A DNA stretch of 64,000 nt from Bradyrhizobium erythrophlei (GTDB lineage: Bacteria > Pseudomonadota > Alphaproteobacteria > Rhizobiales > Xanthobacteraceae). The notes beneath the pieces were generated by a model, which saw only the letters and a list, made by a program, of their open reading frames with translations, was not told the DNA's origin and did not search any database. Every line of letters starts with the position of its first letter. Within the stretch, counting starts at the first letter, position 1. Location of the stretch: positions 1,922,001-1,986,000 of the forward strand of contig NZ_LT670818.1 in NCBI RefSeq assembly GCF_900129505.1, written 5' to 3'. Position numbers and translations under genes: made by a program. Positions 48,204 through 57,378 of the stretch are shown here, piece after piece.

Positions 48204-48527
48204 ATGGCGACGACTGAGCGGCGCAAGGGCGAGCGCGTCACATTCGAACGGGGCATCCCGGCGCATATGATGGGTATCGACGGCACCTGGCGACGCGAAT
48301 GCACCATGGAAGACGTATCGGAAACCGGCGCCAAACTCACGGTCGAAGGCTCGGTCGAGGGGTTGCACCTCAAGGAATTCTTCCTGCTGCTGTCTTCCAC
48401 GGGTCTGGCCTACCGCCGCTGCGAATTGTCATGGGTCAATGGCGACCAGATCGGCGTCAATTTCCTGAAAACCGGCGACAAGAAGAAAAAGGCGGGCAGG
48501 CGCCCGACCCAGGAGGCGGAAGTCTGA
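48204..48527 (+). CDS. PilZ domain protein
   Basis: A 107-residue single-domain PilZ protein. The c-di-GMP-binding signatures are recognisable as RRKGERVTFERG (RxxxR) and DVSETGAKL (D/NxSxxG). GGAG nine bases before the ATG is the ribosome site. PilZ proteins of this size act as c-di-GMP-responsive adaptors. It separates the amgK-like gene from murU; a functional link is not known. Confidence 0.87.
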   Translation: MATTERRKGERVTFERGIPAHMMGIDGTWRRECTMEDVSETGAKLTVEGSVEGLHLKEFFLLLSSTGLAYRRCELSWVNGDQIGVNFLKTGDKKKKAGRRPTQEAEV

Positions 48528-48647
48528 GCGGCCGCGCCGGTCGCACAACCGTCATATGGGACCGCTATCGACGATCGATGCGCGGCGCGAATCGCCGTGA
48601 TATGATTTTGTGAATCAAACAAGACAACGGTTCGAGAAAATTCCAAA

Positions 48648-49370
48648 ATGTCCGTTAAACCAACCAAAGCCATGGTTCTCGCCGCCGGCCTCGGCGCGCG
48701 CATGCGTCCCTTGACGGACAAGATGCCGAAGCCATTGGTGCCCGTGGCCGGCCGTCCGCTGCTCGATCATGTGCTCGACAAGCTCGCCGACGCCGGCGTC
48801 AGCGAAGCCGTCGTCAATGTGCATTATCTGCCCGACCAGATCATCGAGCACACCGCCTCGCGCACGCGGCCCCGCGTGATCATCTCCGACGAGCGCGGCC
48901 AGGTGCTCGGCACCGGCGGCGGCGTGGTCAAGGCGCTGCCTCTGCTCGGCCCCGAGCCGTTCTTCCATGTCAACGCCGATACGCTGTGGATCGACGGCGT
49001 GCGGCCCAATCTGGCGCGGCTCGCCGAAACCTTCGATCCTTCGCGGATGGATATCCTGCTGTTGATGGCACCGACCACGAGCAGCATCGGTTATGGCGGC
49101 CGCGGCGACTACTCGATGCTGCCGGACGGCGCGCTGCGCAAGCGCAAGGAGCATCAGGTGGTTCCGTTCGTCTATGCGGGGGCTGCGATCATGTCGCCGT
49201 CGGTATTTGCCGACGCACCGTCAGGCGAATTTTCGCTGACCAGGATGTTCGACGGTGCCAATGAACAGGAGCGGCTGTTCGGCCTGCGGCTCGACGGCGT
49301 GTGGATGCATGTCGGAACCCCCGACGCAGTCGGCGCGGCGGAAGAGGCGTTTCTCGAAAGCGTGGCGTAA
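48648..49370 (+). CDS. murU: N-acetylmuramate alpha-1-phosphate uridylyltransferase (MurU)
   Basis: A 240-residue nucleotidyltransferase with the signature AMVLAAGLGARMRPLTDKMP (G-x-G-x-R plus KP-binding Lys in PKPLVPVAGRPLL), metal-binding Asp in NADTLW, and VVPFVYAGAAIM. This is the MurU type that makes UDP-MurNAc from MurNAc-1-phosphate in the recycling shortcut found in Pseudomonas and Caulobacter. The linked AmgK domain upstream supplies the first step, so the pathway assignment is well supported. Confidence 0.88.
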   Translation: MSVKPTKAMVLAAGLGARMRPLTDKMPKPLVPVAGRPLLDHVLDKLADAGVSEAVVNVHYLPDQIIEHTASRTRPRVIISDERGQVLGTGGGVVKALPLLGPEPFFHVNADTLWIDGVRPNLARLAETFDPSRMDILLLMAPTTSSIGYGGRGDYSMLPDGALRKRKEHQVVPFVYAGAAIMSPSVFADAPSGEFSLTRMFDGANEQERLFGLRLDGVWMHVGTPDAVGAAEEAFLESVA

Positions 49371-49378
49371 GCCCCCTT

Positions 49379-49461
49379 CGTCATTCCGGGGCGCGTCGAA
49401 GACGCGAACCCGGAATCTCGAGATTCCGGGTCTGCGCCTGGCGGCACATCCCGGAATGACG
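49379..49461. repeat. Dispersed palindromic repeat between murU and addB
   Basis: Begins CGTCATTCCGGGG and ends CCCGGAATGACG (perfect outer arms), with internal GACGCGAACCCGGAATCTCG and AGATTCCGGGTCTGCGCC. A shorter relative with the same ATTCCGGGT and CATCCCGGAA parts is at 4318-4352. Confidence 0.65.
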
Positions 49462-49535
49462 GCTCGAACTTGAAGACTCCCTCCCTGTTGCTGCCCATGC
49501 CATGATGCAACCTGATCTTCCGAATCAGGACCCCC

Positions 49536-52500
49536 ATGCGCGTATTCAGCGTTCCCCTATCCGCGCCGTTTTTGCGCACCGTCATCGGCGCGCTGGTCGA
49601 TGGCAGGCTGGTCGCCGGCTTCGACGCGCGGAAACATCCGGAGAAACTTGCCGAAGCGACGCTCTATCTGCCGACCCGGCGCGCCGGACGGATGGCGCGG
49701 GAAATCTTTCTCGACGAATTGAAGGCGGACGCGGCGGTGCTGCCGCGCATCGTCGCGCTCGGCGACATCGACGAGGACGAACTGGCATTCGCGGAAGAGG
49801 CCGAACACTATGGCGGCGCGGCGCCGCTGGACATTCCGCCGAAACTCGGCGAACTCGAACGCCGGCTCACCTTGGCAACACTGGTCGCGGCCTGGGCGAA
49901 GGGTCCGGTGTTGGCGCCGCTGGTGGTCGGTGGCCCGGCATCGACGCTGGCACTGGCCAGCGATCTGGCGCGGCTGATGGACGACATGGTCACCCGCGGC
50001 GTCGGCTGGGAGGCGCTGGACGGGCTGGTGCCGGACCAGCTCGACCAGTATTGGCAGCATTCGCTCGAGTTTCTGCGGATCGCGCGCGTGGCATGGCCGG
50101 CGCACCTGCAGGAAATCGAGAGGACCGAGCCGGCGGCGCGGCGGGACCTGTTGATCGCGGCCGAAGCGCGGCGCCTCGGCGCGCATCACGACGGCCCGGT
50201 GATCGCGGCGGGCTCGACCGGTTCGATGCCGGCGACCGCGAAATTCCTCCACGCCGTCAGCACGCTGCCGAACGGCGCGGTGGTGCTGCCAGGACTGGAT
50301 ACCGATCTCGACGAGGAAGCCTGGCAGACGATCGGCGGGGTCAGGGATGCGCAAGGCAAATTCACCTCGCCTCCTTCATCGAACCATCCGCAGTTTGCGA
50401 TGCATGCGCAGCTGACACGACTTGGCATCCGGCGCGGCGATGTCGAAATCCTGGGCGAGCCCGCGCCCGATGGCCGCGAGGTGCTGGCGTCGGAAGCGAT
50501 GCGGCCCTCAACCGCGACCGCGCAATGGCACCGGCGGCTGGCCGAGCCCGACATCGTCGAAAAGATCTCGCGCGCAATGAAAAATCTCGCCGTGATCGCG
50601 GCGGAAAATCCCGAAATGGAGGCGCTGGCGATCGCGGTGGCGATGCGCGAGGCGCGGCATCTCGACAAATCGGCGGCGCTGGTGACGCCGGATCGCGCGC
50701 TGGCGCGGCGGGTGATCGCAGCGCTGGGCCGCTGGAATCTCGAATTCGACGATTCCGGCGGCGATGCGCTGATGGACACGCCTTCCGGGATCTTCGCCCG
50801 GCTAGTTGCCGAAGCGGCGGCAAACGGGCTGGAGCCACCGACGTTGCTGGCGCTGTTAAAACATCCGCTGTGCCGGATAGGCGGCGCGCCCGAAACGTTC
50901 AAGGACGCCGTCGAAACGCTTGAACTGGCGCTGTTGCGCGGCACGCGGCCGCAGGCCGGAAGCAGTGGGCTCGCTCAGGATTTTGTCCGTTTCCGCGACG
51001 AGCTCGCCAAGCTCGGGCGCGGCGAACTATCCTCGCTGCATCGCGCGGAGCCGAAAACCAGGCTGAAAGACGAGGAACTCGATCGCGCCCAGGCACTGAT
51101 CGAGTCGTTGCGGGCGGCGCTTGCGCCGCTTGAAAGTCTCCATCCGGCAAAGCCCTATGACTTTGCCGAGCTGGCCACGCGCCATCGCGAGGTGCTGTTA
51201 AAACTGTCGTGCGACGAGCATGGCGTCGCGCTGGCCTTCGAGGGCCAGCCGGGATCGGCGCTGGCATCCGCCTTCGACGAGTTGCTGGGCGGCAAATCGC
51301 AAAGCGGCCTTTTGGTCGAACTCGCCGACTATCCGGAAGTGTTCCAGACCGCCTTTGCCGACCGCATGGTGCGGCGGCCGGAAAGCACGAATGTTCATTT
51401 GAAGATTTACGGTCCGCTGGAAGCGCGGCTGACACAATCCGACCGCGTCATCATCGGCGGGCTGGTCGAGAACGTCTGGCCGCCGGCGCCGCGTATCGAT
51501 CCCTGGCTGAGCCGGCCGATGCGGCACGAACTCGGCCTCGATCTGCCCGAGCGGCGCATCGGCCTTTCCGCGCACGATTTTGCCCAACTACTCGGCGCTG
51601 GCGAGGTGATCCTCAGCCATGCCGCCAAGGTCGGCGGCGCGCCGGCAGTGGCCTCGCGTTTTCTGCACCGGCTGGAAGCAGTCGCCGGCGAGGAGCGCTG
51701 GGGAGCTGCTGTCGCGGCCGGCGAGAAATATGTGCGCTTTGCGAGGGAACTGGATCGCCCCGACAAGGTGGTACCGATCCCGCAGCCGGCGCCGAAGCCG
51801 CCGCGCGCGGTTCGGCCCTTAAAACTGCCGGTAACCGCGATCGAGGACTGGCTGCGTGATCCCTATACGATCTACGCCAAATATATCCTGCGGCTCAGCC
51901 CGCTCGATCCCGTCGACATGCCGCTGTCGGCCGCCGACCGCGGCTCGGCGATCCATGACGCGCTCGGCGAATTCACGCAAACCTTCGCAACCTCACTGCC
52001 GCCGGATACGGCAGGCGCCTTACGACAAATCGGCGAGAAATATTTCGCGCCGCTGATGGAGCGGCCCGAGGCGCGGGCGCTGTGGTGGCCGCGCTTCCAG
52101 CGTATCGCTGGATGGTTTTCGGACTGGGAAATCGCGCGGCGCGGCGACATTGCCCGCATCGACGCAGAAAGCCAGGGCAAAATCCAGATCCCGCTCGACA
52201 ACGCGCGCGCCTTTGTTCTGTCGGCGCGCGCCGACCGGATCGAGCGCCGTCACGACGGCAGCTTTGCGATCCTCGACTACAAGACCGGAGCGCCACCGAC
52301 CGGCAAGCAGGTGCGCATGGGGCTGTCGCCGCAGCTCACGCTGGAGGCGGCGATCCTGAGGGAGGGAGGCTTTGCCGATATTCCGGCCGACAGTTCCGTC
52401 AGCGAGATCGGCTATGTCCGGCTTTCCGGCAACAATCCGCCGGGAGAACAGAAGCCGCTGGAGCTGAAGGTCAGGCAGAGTGATACACCGCAATTGCCGG

Positions 52501-52682
52501 ACGATGCCGCCGAAGAGGCGCGCCAAAAACTGGAGGCGCTGATCCGCGCCTTCGAGAATGAAGACCAGGCCTATACTTCGCTCAATCTGTCGATGTGGTC
52601 GAACCGCTACGGCAGTTATGACGATCTTGCCCGGATCAAGGAATGGTCGGCGGCCGGTGGATTGGGGTTGGAAGAATGGTAA
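49536..52682 (+). CDS. addB: Double-strand break repair protein AddB
   Basis: AddB forms with AddA the helicase-nuclease that resects double-strand breaks for RecA-dependent repair. The 1048-residue alphaproteobacterial-type AddB starts MRVFSVPLSAPFLRTVIGAL and has a degenerate helicase fold and a C-terminal RecB-like nuclease with LDYKTGAPPTGKQ. The iron-sulfur cysteines of Bacillus AddB are not seen, as is usual in this class. AGGA precedes the ATG. It overlaps addA by seven bases. Confidence 0.94.
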   Translation: MRVFSVPLSAPFLRTVIGALVDGRLVAGFDARKHPEKLAEATLYLPTRRAGRMAREIFLDELKADAAVLPRIVALGDIDEDELAFAEEAEHYGGAAPLDIPPKLGELERRLTLATLVAAWAKGPVLAPLVVGGPASTLALASDLARLMDDMVTRGVGWEALDGLVPDQLDQYWQHSLEFLRIARVAWPAHLQEIERTEPAARRDLLIAAEARRLGAHHDGPVIAAGSTGSMPATAKFLHAVSTLPNGAVVLPGLDTDLDEEAWQTIGGVRDAQGKFTSPPSSNHPQFAMHAQLTRLGIRRGDVEILGEPAPDGREVLASEAMRPSTATAQWHRRLAEPDIVEKISRAMKNLAVIAAENPEMEALAIAVAMREARHLDKSAALVTPDRALARRVIAALGRWNLEFDDSGGDALMDTPSGIFARLVAEAAANGLEPPTLLALLKHPLCRIGGAPETFKDAVETLELALLRGTRPQAGSSGLAQDFVRFRDELAKLGRGELSSLHRAEPKTRLKDEELDRAQALIESLRAALAPLESLHPAKPYDFAELATRHREVLLKLSCDEHGVALAFEGQPGSALASAFDELLGGKSQSGLLVELADYPEVFQTAFADRMVRRPESTNVHLKIYGPLEARLTQSDRVIIGGLVENVWPPAPRIDPWLSRPMRHELGLDLPERRIGLSAHDFAQLLGAGEVILSHAAKVGGAPAVASRFLHRLEAVAGEERWGAAVAAGEKYVRFARELDRPDKVVPIPQPAPKPPRAVRPLKLPVTAIEDWLRDPYTIYAKYILRLSPLDPVDMPLSAADRGSAIHDALGEFTQTFATSLPPDTAGALRQIGEKYFAPLMERPEARALWWPRFQRIAGWFSDWEIARRGDIARIDAESQGKIQIPLDNARAFVLSARADRIERRHDGSFAILDYKTGAPPTGKQVRMGLSPQLTLEAAILREGGFADIPADSSVSEIGYVRLSGNNPPGEQKPLELKVRQSDTPQLPDDAAEEARQKLEALIRAFENEDQAYTSLNLSMWSNRYGSYDDLARIKEWSAAGGLGLEEW

Positions 52683-55600
52683 GCGCGCCGCGCCCGATTC
52701 CTCCCACCGTCCGCGCCACCCAGGCGCGCGCCTCGGACCCCGCGGCTTCCGCCTTCGTTTCGGCGAATGCCGGATCGGGCAAGACCCATGTGCTGGTGCA
52801 GCGGGTGATCCGGCTGCTGCTGGACGGGGTCCAGCCCGAAAAGATCCTTTGCATTACCTTCACCAAGGCCGCCGCCGCCAACATGGCAGAGCGGGTGTTC
52901 ACCACGCTCGGCCACTGGGTCACGCTCGACGATGCTGCGCTCGATGACGCCATTCGCGAGGCGGGCATCGCGCGGCCCGATTCGGGTTTGCGGATGGCGG
53001 CGCGAAGACTGTTCGCCTGCGCGCTGGAAACGCCGGGCGGCCTCAAAGTGCAGACCATCCATGCGCTGTGCACCCGGCTGCTGCAGCAATTCCCGTTCGA
53101 AGCCAATGTCCCTGCGCGTTTCGCGGTGATCGACGAGCGCGACCAGAACGAGATGATGGAGCGCGCCAATCTCAAGGTGTTGCTGGAAGCCTCGCGCGAC
53201 CCAGACAGCGCGACCGGCCGTGCGCTCCAGGTCGCGATGGCGAGCGCAGCTGACGTTACCTTCAAGGATGTGGTGCGCGAGGCCTGCCTCAGCCGCGACC
53301 ACTTCATGGCATGGACGGACAACGCCGGCAGCGTCGAGGCCGCAGCCGCGCAGGTGTCGGCCGCGCTCGGGGTCGATCCCGGCGACACGCTCGAAGACGT
53401 CGAGCGCGGGATCGTCGACGGGCCGCATCTGCCGAGATCGCGGTGGAGGGAGATCGCCAGCATTCTCGATACCGGCAGCAAATCCGACCAGGATCAGGCG
53501 GTGCGCTTGCGCGAGGCGCTGATATTTGCCGGCAGCGAGCAAGTCGAAAGATATCTCGGCGTGTTCCTGACCGATGAGCGTAGCCCGCGCAAGTCGGTGG
53601 TGACGAAGAAGTTCTGCGACAACAATCCGGCGATTGCGCGCCTGTTCGATTCCGAAGGGGGCCGCATCGGGCCCCTGATCGGGCGGCGCCGCGCGCTGAC
53701 GACGCGAGATCGCACTCAGGCGCTGCTCGCGATCGCAACCTCAGCGGCGGCGAATTACCGGCGCGAGAAGCAGGAGCGCGGCCTGCTCGACTATGACGAT
53801 CTGATCGACAAGACGCTGGCCATGCTGGATCGCGTCTCCTCCGGCTGGGTGCATTACAAGCTCGACCGCGGCGTCGATCACGTGCTGATCGACGAGGCGC
53901 AGGACACCAGCCCCCGGCAGTGGGACATCGTCGCCCACATCATTTCCGAATTCACCTCGGGCGAAGGCGCGCGTGACGGCGTGGTGCGCACCATCTTCGC
54001 GGTCGGCGACGAGAAGCAGTCGATTTTTTCGTTCCAGGGTGCGGCGCCGCGCGAATTCGACACCCGCCGCCGTTATCTCGCGCGAAAATTCACTGAGGCC
54101 GGGCTGAAATTCGATCCAGTCTCGTTCACCTATTCCTTCCGTTCGGGCGCCGCGATCCTGCAATCGGTCGACCACGTGTTTCGCGAGGCAGAGATTTACC
54201 GCAGCATCCATTCGGTGGAGACCGGCTATCCCATCCACAATTCGCTTGATGATGCCGGGCCAAGCCTGATCGAGCTCTGGGAGTTGCAGCAGCCGGACGG
54301 CAAGCAGGACATCGAAGGCTGGCGCGCACCGTTCGACGGGCTGTCGCAGACCAGCCCGGAAGTAAGGCTTGCGAGGCGCATCCAGACCGAGATCAGGCGG
54401 CTGGTCGAAGGCGGCGCCATGACCGGCAGCGCCGGCAAGCGCCGCCGCTTGAGCTATGGCGACATGCTGGTGCTGGTGCGGCGGCGCGGCAACGCTTTCG
54501 ATGCGGTGATCCAGGCGCTGAAACACGCCAGCATTCCCGTCGCCGGCGCCGACCGGCTGAAACTGACCGAGCACATCGCGATCATCGACCTGATGAACCT
54601 CGCCGACGCGCTGTTGCTGCCGCAGGACGATTTGGCGCTGGCGGTGGCGCTGAAAAGCCCGCTGTTCGGGCTTTCCGACGACGATCTGTTCGAGTTGGCG
54701 TGGCCGCGCAAGGGATCGCTGCGTCAGGCGCTCGGCGATCACGCCGCGGGTGGCGGCAAATTCCGGGAGGCGCTGGATCGCCTGGAACAATGTGAGCGCC
54801 GTTTCGAGACCGAGACGCCGTTTGCGTTCTACGCCTGGCTGCTGGGCGGCGGCGGCGGCCGCGCCCGCATCCAGCGGCGGCTCGGGCATGAGGCCAATGA
54901 CGCGCTCGACGAATTTCTCGAGCTTGCGCTGGGCTATGAGCGCAAGGCGCCCGCCTCGCTGCAGGGCTTTGTGGCGTGGCTGCGCGCGGCCGACCTCGAG
55001 GTCAAGCGCGACATGGAAATCTCGCGCGACGAAGTCCGCGTCATGACCGTGCACGGCGCCAAGGGGCTGGAAGCTGCCGTGGTGTTCCTGGTGGACACGA
55101 CGTCGTCGCCTTCGGATACGCAGCGCCTCAAGCTGATCCATCTGCACGACGGTGTCGTGGTCTGGGCCGGCAGGAAAGCAGACGACCCCGCCGTCGTCGC
55201 CGCGGCGCGCACGGCGATGCTGGGCGAGACCGAGGATGAGTACCGTCGGCTGCTTTACGTGGCGATGACGCGCGCGGCCGACCGGCTGATCGTCGGCGGC
55301 TGCATGCCGGGCAACATGAACAGCGTGCGCAAGCACTCCTGGTACGATCTGATCGTCAAGGGCCTTTCCAATTCCGGCTTGGATGAAGAGACCATCGAGA
55401 CGGCGGACGGTCCGGTCAAGCAGTACGCACGGCTCGAGGACGCGGCTCCCGCGGAGGCCGCCACCGCTGCGTCGCCGACCGCCGCTCCGATCGAGCTGCC
55501 CTCGTGGTTGCGGACGGCAGCGCCGCCGGAAGCCCGCGCCGACACTTTGCTGCGGCCTTCCGATCCGGCCGCGGACGACAGCCATCGCGTCCGGACCGGC

Positions 55601-56158
55601 GAATCGCTCGTGCTGCGGGCGCGCGCGCTTCAGCACGGCACGCTGGTGCACCGGTTGCTGCAATCCCTTCCCGATCTCGCCAGCGAACGCCGCCGCGACG
55701 CCGCCCTGAAATACCTCGCCCGCAACGCGGACGGCTGGAGCGACGGCGACCGCGAAGTGCTGGCCGAGGGCGTGCTCGCGCTGCTCGCGGACAGCCGATT
55801 CGCGGCCGTATTCGCGGAAGGCAGCCGTGCCGAGGTGTCGATCGTCGGCCGTCTGGAAAGACAGGGCGGGCCGCCGGCGCTGGTTTCCGGGCAAATCGAC
55901 CGGCTGGTGGTGACGCCGGCGGAAGTCCTGATTGTCGATTTCAAGACCAATCATGCCCCGCCCAGCCACCCGGCCGAAGCCCCGAGGCGCTATCTAAGGC
56001 AGCTTGCGCTCTACCGTGCGGTATTGGGGAAGCTTTATCCCCAACGCGCGGTCCGGGCAGCATTACTTTGGACTGAAACCCCTGAATTGATGGAGATTTC
56101 GGCTCCCGCGCTGGACGCCGAACTGGCATCCGCTTTCCGGGGGGATGTCCAAGCTTGA
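52676..56158 (+). CDS. addA: Double-strand break repair helicase AddA
   Basis: A 1160-residue UvrD/Rep-type helicase with a C-terminal nuclease. Motif I is SANAGSGKTHVL (residues 29-40), followed by ITFTKAAAANMAERV (Ia), DEAQDTSPRQW (II), FAVGDEKQSIFSFQGA (III), VMTVHGAKGLEAAVVFLVDT (V), RRLLYVAMTRAADRLI (VI) and the nuclease motif VDFKTNHAPP. ATG 52676, within the end of addB and after GGAAG, is preferred to the in-frame 52643 start. Confidence 0.95.
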   Translation: MVSAPRPIPPTVRATQARASDPAASAFVSANAGSGKTHVLVQRVIRLLLDGVQPEKILCITFTKAAAANMAERVFTTLGHWVTLDDAALDDAIREAGIARPDSGLRMAARRLFACALETPGGLKVQTIHALCTRLLQQFPFEANVPARFAVIDERDQNEMMERANLKVLLEASRDPDSATGRALQVAMASAADVTFKDVVREACLSRDHFMAWTDNAGSVEAAAAQVSAALGVDPGDTLEDVERGIVDGPHLPRSRWREIASILDTGSKSDQDQAVRLREALIFAGSEQVERYLGVFLTDERSPRKSVVTKKFCDNNPAIARLFDSEGGRIGPLIGRRRALTTRDRTQALLAIATSAAANYRREKQERGLLDYDDLIDKTLAMLDRVSSGWVHYKLDRGVDHVLIDEAQDTSPRQWDIVAHIISEFTSGEGARDGVVRTIFAVGDEKQSIFSFQGAAPREFDTRRRYLARKFTEAGLKFDPVSFTYSFRSGAAILQSVDHVFREAEIYRSIHSVETGYPIHNSLDDAGPSLIELWELQQPDGKQDIEGWRAPFDGLSQTSPEVRLARRIQTEIRRLVEGGAMTGSAGKRRRLSYGDMLVLVRRRGNAFDAVIQALKHASIPVAGADRLKLTEHIAIIDLMNLADALLLPQDDLALAVALKSPLFGLSDDDLFELAWPRKGSLRQALGDHAAGGGKFREALDRLEQCERRFETETPFAFYAWLLGGGGGRARIQRRLGHEANDALDEFLELALGYERKAPASLQGFVAWLRAADLEVKRDMEISRDEVRVMTVHGAKGLEAAVVFLVDTTSSPSDTQRLKLIHLHDGVVVWAGRKADDPAVVAAARTAMLGETEDEYRRLLYVAMTRAADRLIVGGCMPGNMNSVRKHSWYDLIVKGLSNSGLDEETIETADGPVKQYARLEDAAPAEAATAASPTAAPIELPSWLRTAAPPEARADTLLRPSDPAADDSHRVRTGESLVLRARALQHGTLVHRLLQSLPDLASERRRDAALKYLARNADGWSDGDREVLAEGVLALLADSRFAAVFAEGSRAEVSIVGRLERQGGPPALVSGQIDRLVVTPAEVLIVDFKTNHAPPSHPAEAPRRYLRQLALYRAVLGKLYPQRAVRAALLWTETPELMEISAPALDAELASAFRGDVQA

Positions 56159-56247
56159 CCCGGCAACGCCTCGTTCATACGTTGGCTCCATGATCTCTGC
56201 GGCGATTCTGTTGGCCGCATCCCTCCCGAACTGAACGAGGTATTCCA

Positions 56248-56568
56248 ATGGCCGTTGGCAAGGTTTCTGATGCCGATTTCGAAGCCGAGGTGCTCAAGGC
56301 GAGCGGCCCGGTCGTGGTCGATTTCTGGGCCGAATGGTGCGGCCCCTGCCGCATGATCGCACCCGCGCTCGACGAGATTTCCGGCGCGATGGGCGACAAG
56401 GTCAAGATCGTGAAGCTGAACGTTGACGAGAGCCCGAAGACGGCTTCGAAATACGGCGTGATGTCGATCCCGACCCTGATGATCTTCAAGGGCGGCGAGA
56501 TGGCCTCCCGCCAGGTCGGCGCCGCCCCGAAGGCGAAGCTGCAGCAGTGGATTACCGCCGCCGTCTGA
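56248..56568 (+). CDS. trxA: Thioredoxin 1
   Basis: A 106-residue thioredoxin with the active site WCGPC (Cys31, Cys34), the cis-Pro motif [12 protein letters not shown] and the standard start [14 protein letters not shown]. It reduces cytoplasmic disulfides. GAGG precedes the ATG by about eight bases. It follows addA after 89 bases, the conserved addB-addA-trxA order, and ends in a terminator. Confidence 0.97.
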   Translation: MAVGKVSDADFEAEVLKASGPVVVDFWAEWCGPCRMIAPALDEISGAMGDKVKIVKLNVDESPKTASKYGVMSIPTLMIFKGGEMASRQVGAAPKAKLQQWITAAV

Positions 56569-56594
56569 TCGGCGGCGCGCTCTGATGTGATTCG

Positions 56595-56626
56595 AACGGC
56601 CGGCAAATTGCCGGCCGTTTTGTTTT
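56595..56626 (+). terminator. Intrinsic terminator after trxA
   Basis: AACGGCCGGCAA (56595-56606) and TTGCCGGCCGTT (56608-56619) form a perfect 12-bp inverted repeat around one base (a loop of three or more in RNA), followed by TTGTTTT. It separates trxA from the convergent phosphoesterase gene. Confidence 0.88.
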
Positions 56627-56630
56627 GTGC

Positions 56631-57371
56631 CTACCGGATCCACCCCGCCGCCAGCGCTGAGGCGAGCTCAGGCTGCCCGTTGCGGCCCGCCAGCGCCGCC
56701 ATCGCTTGGTGATCGTAGGGCACATGGCGGAACGTCACGCGCCATTCATCTCGGGTAAGCTCCAGGATCGCGTAGCGCGCGTCCGGCGTGCCAGCTTCGA
56801 TGACATGCGGATAGGGGTGGACGTCGCGATAGCCGGGCGAGCCGACGCTGCCGGGATTGACCACCATGCGGCCGTCGGCAAGCCGCACCGCGCGCGCGAT
56901 ATGGGTGTGGCCGCAGAGAATCAGCGACTGCGTGATGCCCGTGGCGACCTCTTCGATCGCCTCCCGTGACGCCATCCGCACCGTGCCATCCCGCAAAACG
57001 GTCTCCAGCCAATAGAGCTGGTCGTTGGCCGGCGTGGCGTGGCACAGGAAGACCTTGTCGCGGAACACCCGCGTCGGCGGAATCTTTCGCAACCAATCGA
57101 GATGGCTGGCATCGAGCTGCGCATGTGCGGGCCGGTCCCACGACCCCATCTTCTCCGGCGGCCGGTCGATCAGATAGCGATCGTGATTGCCGAGCACGTG
57201 GACGGCGTCGAGCGCCATCAGCGCATCCATGGTGCGCCGCGCGTCGAGCGGGCCGCTCGCCATGTCGCCGAGATCGACGATCTCGTCGATGCCTCGCGCG
57301 CGGATGTCGGCGATGACGGCCTCCAGCGCGAGATAGTTTCCGTGGACGTCGGCAATCGCGGCAAAGCGCAT
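56631..57371 (-). CDS. YfcE/MPP-type metallophosphoesterase
   Basis: A 246-residue calcineurin-like phosphoesterase with motifs ADVHGNYLAL (Asp, His), LGDMASGPLD, VLGNHDRYL, LCHATPAND and CGHTHIARAV, the complete dimetal site of the ApaH/YfcE-like class. It should be cytoplasmic with an unknown phosphodiester or phosphomonoester substrate. The downstream folC gene starts upstream of it by a 7-base gap on the same strand, so it lies at the 3' end of the accD-folC cluster. Confidence 0.87.
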   Translation of the reverse strand: MRFAAIADVHGNYLALEAVIADIRARGIDEIVDLGDMASGPLDARRTMDALMALDAVHVLGNHDRYLIDRPPEKMGSWDRPAHAQLDASHLDWLRKIPPTRVFRDKVFLCHATPANDQLYWLETVLRDGTVRMASREAIEEVATGITQSLILCGHTHIARAVRLADGRMVVNPGSVGSPGYRDVHPYPHVIEAGTPDARYAILELTRDEWRVTFRHVPYDHQAMAALAGRNGQPELASALAAGWIR

Positions 57372-57378
57372 TTAATCT

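Noticed and set aside
53741..55969. 742-codon minus-strand open frame opposite addA
   Set aside because: Shadow of addA; no conserved motif could be seen and the plus strand has all helicase motifs.
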